Assembly: GCA_035539075.1 (NCBI GenBank)
Contig: DATLJB010000159.1
Location: 33,578-97,577 of the forward strand
Source of the DNA: Dongia_B sp035539075
GTDB lineage: Bacteria > Pseudomonadota > Alphaproteobacteria > Dongiales > Dongiaceae
DNA: 64,000 nt
Reading direction: 5' to 3'
Below, one piece after another: positions 59,022 to 64,000 of the stretch (position 1 is the first letter of the stretch; every line of letters starts with the position of its first letter). The translations under genes were made by a program, and so were the position numbers. The notes beneath the pieces were generated by a model, which saw only the letters and a program-made list of their open reading frames with translations, searched no databases and was not told the DNA's origin.

Positions 59022-61133
59022 TCAGTTGATCATGACGGAATGCAGGTCTTGGGCGAGTGCCTGCCCGGCGGGGGGCAGCACGATATGCACCACCGTGCCC
59101 TTGCCAAGCTCGCTGTCGATGCGAATGCCCCCGCCCTGCAACTCGACCAGCGCCCGCACCAAGGCGAGGCCCAGCCCGGCCCCCTGGTATTTCCGCTCAT
59201 AGACATTATCGAGCTGGGCGAAAGGCGTCGCCAGCTTGTCGATATCGGTCGCGGCAATGCCGATCCCCGTATCGGCGACGGCAAATTCCACCGAACCGTC
59301 GTCCAGCCGCTGGCTGGACAACACGATCCTGCCGCCGGCCGGCGTGAATTTGATGGCGTTGCCCAGCAGATGGCCGATCACCCGCCGCAGCACGGCCTCG
59401 TCGGCGACCAGGTGCGGCACCTCCGTCCGGTGCGTGACTTCCAGGCTGAGGTTGGCCGCCTCGATCTGCGGATGATAGAGCGCGGCCACTTCCTGCAGCA
59501 GGATGTCGCCGTCGACCTCGCCGAGATCGAGCCGCACATGGCCGGCATCGATGCGGGTGAGATCCAGAATCTGGCTGATGACATTCAGCAGATGCTGGCC
59601 GCTATTGTGGATGTCGCCGGCATAATGCCGATAGCGCTCGTTGCCGACCGGCCCCAGCAGCTCCTGTTTGATCACTTCCGACATGCCGATGATGGCGTTG
59701 AGCGGGGTGCGCAGCTCATGGCTCATATTGGCGAGGAACTGGGTCTTGGCGTAATTGGCGAGCTCGGCCTGGCTCTTGGCGGCGCGCAGGGCCTGGTCGG
59801 CGAGCACGCCGGCTGTCACGTCCCGCGACACGCCGCGATAGCCGAGGAACCGGCCCTCGCGATCGAACAGCGGCATGCCGCTGACGCTGATATAGACCGG
59901 GCTGCTGTCGCGCCGGCTGCTACGGTAGATGAAATCGCGGAACGGCTTATGCGTCTCGAGCATCGCCTGATAGTGCCGCCACTTCTCCGCGTCGGCCACG
60001 GTGTCGGTCGGCGATTCGCCGCGCCGCCGCCCCAGCATCACCTCGATGCCGTGGAGATCGAAATCGGCAATGCGGTCGGAAATATAGGTGAAGCGATGTT
60101 CCTGGTCGGTTTCCCAGAACCAGTCCGACGCGGTCTCGCCAAAATCGCGGAACCGCTGCTCGCTGTCGCGTAGCTGCGCTTCGACCGCCTCGCGCCGCGA
60201 AATATCCTGGGCAAGCCGCGCATTGACGTCGCGTAGGCCGTTATAGGCGTCCTGCAGGCTGCTGAAGAGGCTGTTGAAGGCATGGACGACGTCGTCAAGC
60301 TCGTCCGCCTGCGGCTTGGCCGAACGGTCGAGCCGCAGGGCCGGCGTCTGCGCCTGAAGATCATAGCCGCGGACATAATTGGCGATGGCGACAAGGTGGC
60401 GCGTGATCAGGCGATGGCAGAGGAAAAGAATGCAATAGGAGGTCAGGAAGGTCTTGGCTGCCTGGCTCGCCAGGATCACCAGCACCTGGGCCAGCAAGGT
60501 CTGGTACAGATCGTCGAGCGTCGCTTCCAGATAGAGCGTGCCGATCACCTGGGTTTCGCCCTCGACCTGATAGGTGATGGGGATTTCGCGCCGGATGTCG
60601 GAATCGCTGCCGCGCTGCCCTGCCGTCACCACCAGCGCGTCCGCCGCCGTGCTGGTCTCGCGCACTTCCACCGCCCGCATGTCCGGCAAGCGCAGGATGC
60701 CGTCGATCTCCAATTGCAACTGCGTGCGGTCGAGATGCCAGAGGCTGTCGCCCATGCTGTCCAGATAGGAACGGCGGATTTCATCGAGACGCCGTTCGAT
60801 GACGCTGACGCCGCGCTGATAGTCGAAATAGATCTGCAACGAGGTGAGGATCAGTGTCACCAGCGAGCTGAAGATGAGCACGCCCAGCAGGAGACGCCGG
60901 CCGATGCCGGATCCCAGGATGCCGCGCCGCGACACCGGTCCAGCCGCAACCGGCGCGGCACCGGCGCCGCGCCGGCCGGCGGGCGACGCCACGGCGTCGA
61001 ATGCGTCATGCGATGCGGCAGATGTGGCTTGCGAGATATGCGACAACGGCTCAGGCGCGAAAGACGCTTGAGCAGCTCCGCCCTGCCCGGAATGGGCGCG
61101 AGATGCGGAGAGATCATCGCCATTGCCAGCCAT
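59022..61133 (-). CDS. Membrane PAS-domain sensor histidine kinase
   Basis: 703 aa from ATG 61133 (TTG 61163 is also in frame). A 60-70-residue Ala/Gly-rich leader precedes helix 1 (RRLLLGVLIFSSLVTLILTSLQIYF). A periplasmic sensor of about 110 residues, helix 2 (LLAQVLVILASQAAKTFLTSYCILFLCH), a HAMP-like linker and a coiled coil follow. Then come PAS (GETASDWFWETDQEHRFTYISDRIADF, with GYRGVSRDVTAG), HisKA (FLANMSHELRTPLNAIIGMSEVI) and HATPase (LLGNAIKFTPAGGRIVLSS, VADTGIGIAATD, GAGLGLALVRALVELQGG). An intact orphan kinase: no response regulator is adjacent. Confidence 0.9.
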   Translation of the reverse strand: MAGNGDDLSASRAHSGQGGAAQASFAPEPLSHISQATSAASHDAFDAVASPAGRRGAGAAPVAAGPVSRRGILGSGIGRRLLLGVLIFSSLVTLILTSLQIYFDYQRGVSVIERRLDEIRRSYLDSMGDSLWHLDRTQLQLEIDGILRLPDMRAVEVRETSTAADALVVTAGQRGSDSDIRREIPITYQVEGETQVIGTLYLEATLDDLYQTLLAQVLVILASQAAKTFLTSYCILFLCHRLITRHLVAIANYVRGYDLQAQTPALRLDRSAKPQADELDDVVHAFNSLFSSLQDAYNGLRDVNARLAQDISRREAVEAQLRDSEQRFRDFGETASDWFWETDQEHRFTYISDRIADFDLHGIEVMLGRRRGESPTDTVADAEKWRHYQAMLETHKPFRDFIYRSSRRDSSPVYISVSGMPLFDREGRFLGYRGVSRDVTAGVLADQALRAAKSQAELANYAKTQFLANMSHELRTPLNAIIGMSEVIKQELLGPVGNERYRHYAGDIHNSGQHLLNVISQILDLTRIDAGHVRLDLGEVDGDILLQEVAALYHPQIEAANLSLEVTHRTEVPHLVADEAVLRRVIGHLLGNAIKFTPAGGRIVLSSQRLDDGSVEFAVADTGIGIAATDIDKLATPFAQLDNVYERKYQGAGLGLALVRALVELQGGGIRIDSELGKGTVVHIVLPPAGQALAQDLHSVMIN

Positions 61134-61584
61134 GTGAACCGCTGCCCCCTGCGGGTCGAACAATGTTTCGACCGGGATGAGACCGGATCTCCCAATTCCG
61201 ATCCTCCCGTTCCGATGGCATCACATCGCCTGGCCACGCCATCGGCGCGGGCAAACCGGATGCCTTCGGACCGGAAATTCTGTCCCGACCGTCCCCGGCA
61301 TTGGCGGCTGCTGTTCGCGACCGCCGATGTCGGATACGAAAATATTGATATCCCGCGAGGATCGTATCACGAAGCCGGGGGCTTTCCACTGGCTATCGTA
61401 ATAATTCTTAAGGTGGAAATTCCCAGCCGCTACGCACACCTCATATATTCATATGCAGGTCGACGCGAGACGGCGGTTCGCTGCGGCATCGCCGGCAAGC
61501 CGGAAGCAGACCGGCCGGCGGCGCGCCGCCGGCTGTATCTGCCACCTCGTCCTCAGGCATGGCGGCCCGGCATCGCCAGCATCG
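61134..61584. other. Intergenic gap, nothing recognised
   Basis: 451 bp between the histidine kinase start and the end of the repeat-protein gene, both on the minus strand. A less GC-rich patch at about 61325-61460 (GAAAATATTGATATC, CTCATATATTCATATGC) is a good place for the kinase promoter; no gene or RNA is seen. Confidence 0.45.
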
Positions 61585-62064
61585 TCACTTGCCGCATTTC
61601 CAGACGCCGCTGATCTGCTGGTTGCAGGTTGTGCCGCGGCTGCCGACCCAGCCGCCGCCCAAGGCCTGGGTAAAGCTTTCGCCGGTGCTGTCGGTATAGC
61701 CGCCGCCCATGTTCTGCTGCACCGAATAGCCGTCGCTGCGCTGCCAGCCGCCATTGACGGTCTGGCCCCAGCTTCGACCATTTTGATCGCTATAGGTGCC
61801 GCCCGGATTCTGCGTCCAGGTATTCCCATAGCCGTCGATCGAACCGCCATTTGCCGCCCGGCCGTTGCAGTCCATCTGCCAGGGCAGGCAATCCGCCTGG
61901 GCCGCGGCACCGGCCCCCAGCGTGAACAAGGAAATCAGGCCGGCAGCCACCAGACCGGTCACGTTGCAGCCACCCCGGCGGCGCGCCCTCTTGTGCTGGC
62001 CGATAACGGATAGGGGGCGATCGCCCCGGACGCTTTCAACCCGAATGCCGACGATAACAGACAT
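61585..62064 (-). CDS. Secreted Gly/Trp-rich four-repeat protein
   Basis: 159 aa. A basic N-terminus and a hydrophobic helix (VTGLVAAGLISLFTLGAGAAAQA) form a signal peptide, leaving DCLPWQMDC near the mature start. The rest is four repeats of about 16 residues with the pattern aromatic-x-Q-x-x-GG-(Trp/Tyr): GNTWTQNPGGTYSD, GRSWGQTVNGGWQRS, GYSVQQNMGGGYTDS, GESFTQALGGGWVGS. Four cysteines (CLPWQMDC, TTCNQQISGVWKC) may form two disulfides. ATG 62064 is preferred over 62085. Function unknown; it looks like a small extracellular beta-repeat structure. Confidence 0.7.
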   Translation of the reverse strand: MSVIVGIRVESVRGDRPLSVIGQHKRARRRGGCNVTGLVAAGLISLFTLGAGAAAQADCLPWQMDCNGRAANGGSIDGYGNTWTQNPGGTYSDQNGRSWGQTVNGGWQRSDGYSVQQNMGGGYTDSTGESFTQALGGGWVGSRGTTCNQQISGVWKCGK

Positions 62065-62490
62065 GCTGTTCTCCTGCTGAAACAACGCCGCTGCTGGCGG
62101 CGATCAGGCATATCCCGGCGCATTCCGATCGACCGGCGAAGGTGCAAACTGTGCGAGCCAGGCCGGACTGATATGCGAATTACATTTTATGATTGTTTTT
62201 CTGATTTAAAAAACACGTTTTCGTTACGTTCTCCGCGGCAACAGCCGGATTCATGGGTTTTCAGACCCAAGACCGCTTGACTCGAGCGGCGATTACGTAA
62301 TAAACATAATGCGTATGTAATGGAACAAAACAGAAACATAAAAGCTCGAAGCCGTTCGGAGGTCAAGGCGCCATGCCGTCACGATCGCGCGATCCGCCAC
62401 CGATTGCAGCTTCGGCTACATTGAGATAAAATCAACACTCGTCCAGATGAGTCAGGGCGGGCGGATTCCACCGATCAGCAGGATGGTCTG
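62065..62490. other. AT-rich divergent regulatory gap
   Basis: 426 bp between two divergent small genes. 62165-62350 is far more AT-rich than the rest of the window (TTTTATGATTGTTTTTCTGA, TTTAAAAAACACG, TTACGTAATAAACATAATGC). It contains the palindrome TTACGTAA (62293-62300) with related half-sites, good operator or promoter material, but no unambiguous -35/-10 pair. Confidence 0.5.
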
Positions 62491-62763
62491 ATGCAGCAGG
62501 GGCAGGATTTGCAAAGCGAGACGAACCAGGATGCCACAGGCCCATCCGGGGGCTGGCCGGCGGCCGGCAGCGATCAACCACCATTGCCCGCCGCGCCACA
62601 GGCCCTGGCGGAAAAATCGGCCGCCGAAAGATTCGCGCTGGAAAAGTTCACCGTGGAAACGCGGTTGATCGAATTGGGCAGTGCGCTCGCCATGGCGCAG
62701 CAGCTCTTTAAGTCGCTGGAACGGGATTTCTATCTCGCCGCCTTCGGCCGTTACGAGGAATGA
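62491..62763 (+). CDS. Small hypothetical protein
   Basis: 90 aa. A Gly/Pro/Gln-rich N-terminus is followed by a helical C-terminal half (ALAEKSAAERFALEKFTVETRLIELGSALAMAQQLFKSLERDFYLAAFGRYEE). CAGGATGG lies before the ATG. The composition of the C-terminal helix looks protein-like, which makes the plus strand more believable than the overlapping minus-strand frame (62452-62772). No family recognised. Confidence 0.45.
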   Translation: MQQGQDLQSETNQDATGPSGGWPAAGSDQPPLPAAPQALAEKSAAERFALEKFTVETRLIELGSALAMAQQLFKSLERDFYLAAFGRYEE

Positions 62764-62796
62764 GCCCCGCATAGCCGAAGGCGATCGGCGGGCGGC

Positions 62797-63837
62797 TCAG
62801 TCGTCGAAACGCAGGACGATCTTGCCGAAGGCGCCGCGCTGCAGATGATCGAGTGCCGCCGGCAGATCGGTCGCGGCATAGACTTGGTCGATGACCGGCT
62901 TCAACTGCAGCCGGTCGACGGCGCGGACAAGATCTTCCAAGGCGCGGCGATGGCCAACGAAGATGCCCTTGACGGTGATATCCTTCACCAGCAGCGGAAA
63001 AGCCGGCACGAGATATTCGATGGCATCGATGATGCCGATCGCCGACAGACGTCCGCCCAGCCGCAGGGCCGTCATCGACTGGGTAAGATCGCCGGCGGCC
63101 AATTCCAGCAGGTGATCGACGCCGCGCCCGCCGGTCAGCCGCAAGGCCTCTTCGCCCCAGGCGGGGTGCCGGTGACGATCGATCCCCTGCAGTTTCGCGC
63201 TGTCGCCGAGCAGGCCGCGCAGCCGCGCCAACTTCTCGCCGCTGCTGGAGGTGGCGATGACCTCGGCGCCATGGGCGACGGCGATCTGTGCCCCGAACAG
63301 CGACACGCCGCCGGTGCCCTGCACCAGGACGGTTTCGCCCGCTTTCAGGCGACCATGCTCGATCAGCGCAAACCAGGCGGTGAGGCCGGCGACGGGCAGC
63401 GTGCTGGCCTCGACCGCATCAAGGCTCGAAGGTGCCGCAACAAGCCAGTCCTGCGGCATGGCGACATAGGCGCTGAGGACGCCCGGCAAAGGCGCGCCCA
63501 AAGCGAGGCCGTAATTGCCCTTGATCGCCTGCAGCTCGCCATCCTGCCAGCCGGTGGTGAAATGACTGATCACCCGGTCGCCCGCCTTGAAGCGGGTGAC
63601 GCCCGGTCCGGTCGCCGTCACATGGCCGGCGAGATCCGAACCCGGGGTGAAGGGAAAGCTGAGCGTCGAGCCCATGCCGTTCTCGATCACCAGCCGGTCG
63701 CGATAGTTCAGCGATACCGCCTCGACCTTCACCAGCACCTCGCCCGGCCCGGCCTGGGGCACCGCCACCTCCGCCCAGCTCAAATTGGCGCGGCCGAAGC
63801 CCGACATCACCCAGCTGCGCATCTTCTCTTTGGCCAT
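62797..63837 (-). CDS. NAD(P)-dependent MDR alcohol dehydrogenase-like protein
   Basis: 346 aa, medium-chain dehydrogenase/reductase. GroES-like N-terminus (AGPGEVLVKVEAVSLNYRDRLVIENGMGSTLSFPFTPGSDLAGHVTATGPGVTRFKAGDRVISHF), then a Rossmann domain (VLVQGTGGVSLFGAQIAVAHGAEVIATSSSGEKLARLR) and an MDR C-terminus ending HLQRGAFGKIVLRFDD. No structural-zinc Cys cluster is present, so it is the zinc-independent quinone-reductase-like branch. AAGGACC precedes the ATG. Substrate unknown; last gene in the window. The remaining 160 bases show no gene. Confidence 0.89.
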   Translation of the reverse strand: MAKEKMRSWVMSGFGRANLSWAEVAVPQAGPGEVLVKVEAVSLNYRDRLVIENGMGSTLSFPFTPGSDLAGHVTATGPGVTRFKAGDRVISHFTTGWQDGELQAIKGNYGLALGAPLPGVLSAYVAMPQDWLVAAPSSLDAVEASTLPVAGLTAWFALIEHGRLKAGETVLVQGTGGVSLFGAQIAVAHGAEVIATSSSGEKLARLRGLLGDSAKLQGIDRHRHPAWGEEALRLTGGRGVDHLLELAAGDLTQSMTALRLGGRLSAIGIIDAIEYLVPAFPLLVKDITVKGIFVGHRRALEDLVRAVDRLQLKPVIDQVYAATDLPAALDHLQRGAFGKIVLRFDD

Positions 63838-64000
63838 CTCTTGGTCCTTTCCGCTGTTAGCCGCGGCGCCGGTCGCGCCGAGAGTGCCGACCGGGCCATG
63901 GAAAGGATTTACGCGGCCGCATTCATCCGCAGTAGCGGTGCTTTGTCGTCTTACTGTAGAATTTATGGAACCAATCGGAGCAGCTCCAAATGGAGGCCAG

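Noticed and set aside
62452..62772. A 106-codon minus-strand frame overlapping the small gene at 62491
   Set aside because: No plausible ribosome site and less protein-like composition than the plus-strand helical ORF, although neither can be proven.

Overview
The window looks like chromosomal DNA of a high-GC alphaproteobacterium. The reasons are very strong GC bias with long spurious antisense reading frames, alphaproteobacterial-type gene families, branched-chain-type ABC systems, and intergenic palindromes of the kind common in that class. Rhodospirillales-like (Dongia/Inquilinus type) is my guess and is inference only. I saw no rRNA, tRNA, CRISPR array, IS element or integrase.

Layout. 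1-6.6 kb: end of a sulfonate/nitrate-type ABC operon, an ACT-domain protein, an acetolactate-synthase-like enzyme, an ECF42-type sigma factor (frameshifted) with two YCII/DGPF partners, and a DUF983 zinc-ribbon membrane protein. 6.8-11.4 kb: a GAF histidine kinase, a MocR-type regulator and a LivK-like lipoprotein. 11.4-16.6 kb: a frameshifted 2'-5' RNA ligase-like gene, then a surface-glycan-like locus (GT2, a glycosyltransferase-methyltransferase fusion, a sulfotransferase-like protein and an SGNH hydrolase). 16.6-23.3 kb: a secreted AOC-barrel protein, acetoacetate decarboxylase and a full livFGMHK-like ABC operon. 23.5-38.8 kb: a polytopic membrane protein, a TPR/2OG-oxygenase, thiolase with a divergent TetR regulator, an enolase-superfamily enzyme, a CPA2 antiporter with USP domains, a membrane GGDEF-EAL protein, an RhtA-like exporter, an SRPBCC protein and a periplasmic binding protein. 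39.1-42.5 kb: a tightly coupled three-gene unit (small HTH, small ORF, CHC2-Toprim-ATPase primase/helicase), the most accessory-looking segment. 42.8-50.9 kb: a lipoprotein with permuted papain-like motifs, a GST, a LysE exporter, an NAD salvage operon (nadE, pncB, nucleotidyltransferase) and a membrane protein. 51-57.7 kb: divergent regulator/target pairs (Asp/Glu racemase with LysR, TetR with MFS, TetR with quinone oxidoreductase), the last two with striking duplicated operators. 57.7-64 kb: a gene-poor kilobase, two small paralogous proteins, an orphan PAS histidine kinase, a Gly/Trp-rich repeat protein and an MDR dehydrogenase.

How it fits together. Most genes are stand-alone metabolic, transport or signalling units. 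The strongest regulatory signals are: a MocR-like direct repeat present both upstream of the MocR gene and upstream of the DUF983 gene; a perfect 20-bp-arm inverted repeat between a TetR gene and an MFS gene; and paired GGAGCA-n-TGCTCC sites between another TetR gene and a quinone oxidoreductase. Two genes are each broken by one missing base in a G/C homopolymer. One break, in the sigma factor, sits in phase on a G7 heptamer that could also permit -1 frameshifting. Degenerate 15-bp tandem duplications recur in many unrelated genes and in one intergenic array.
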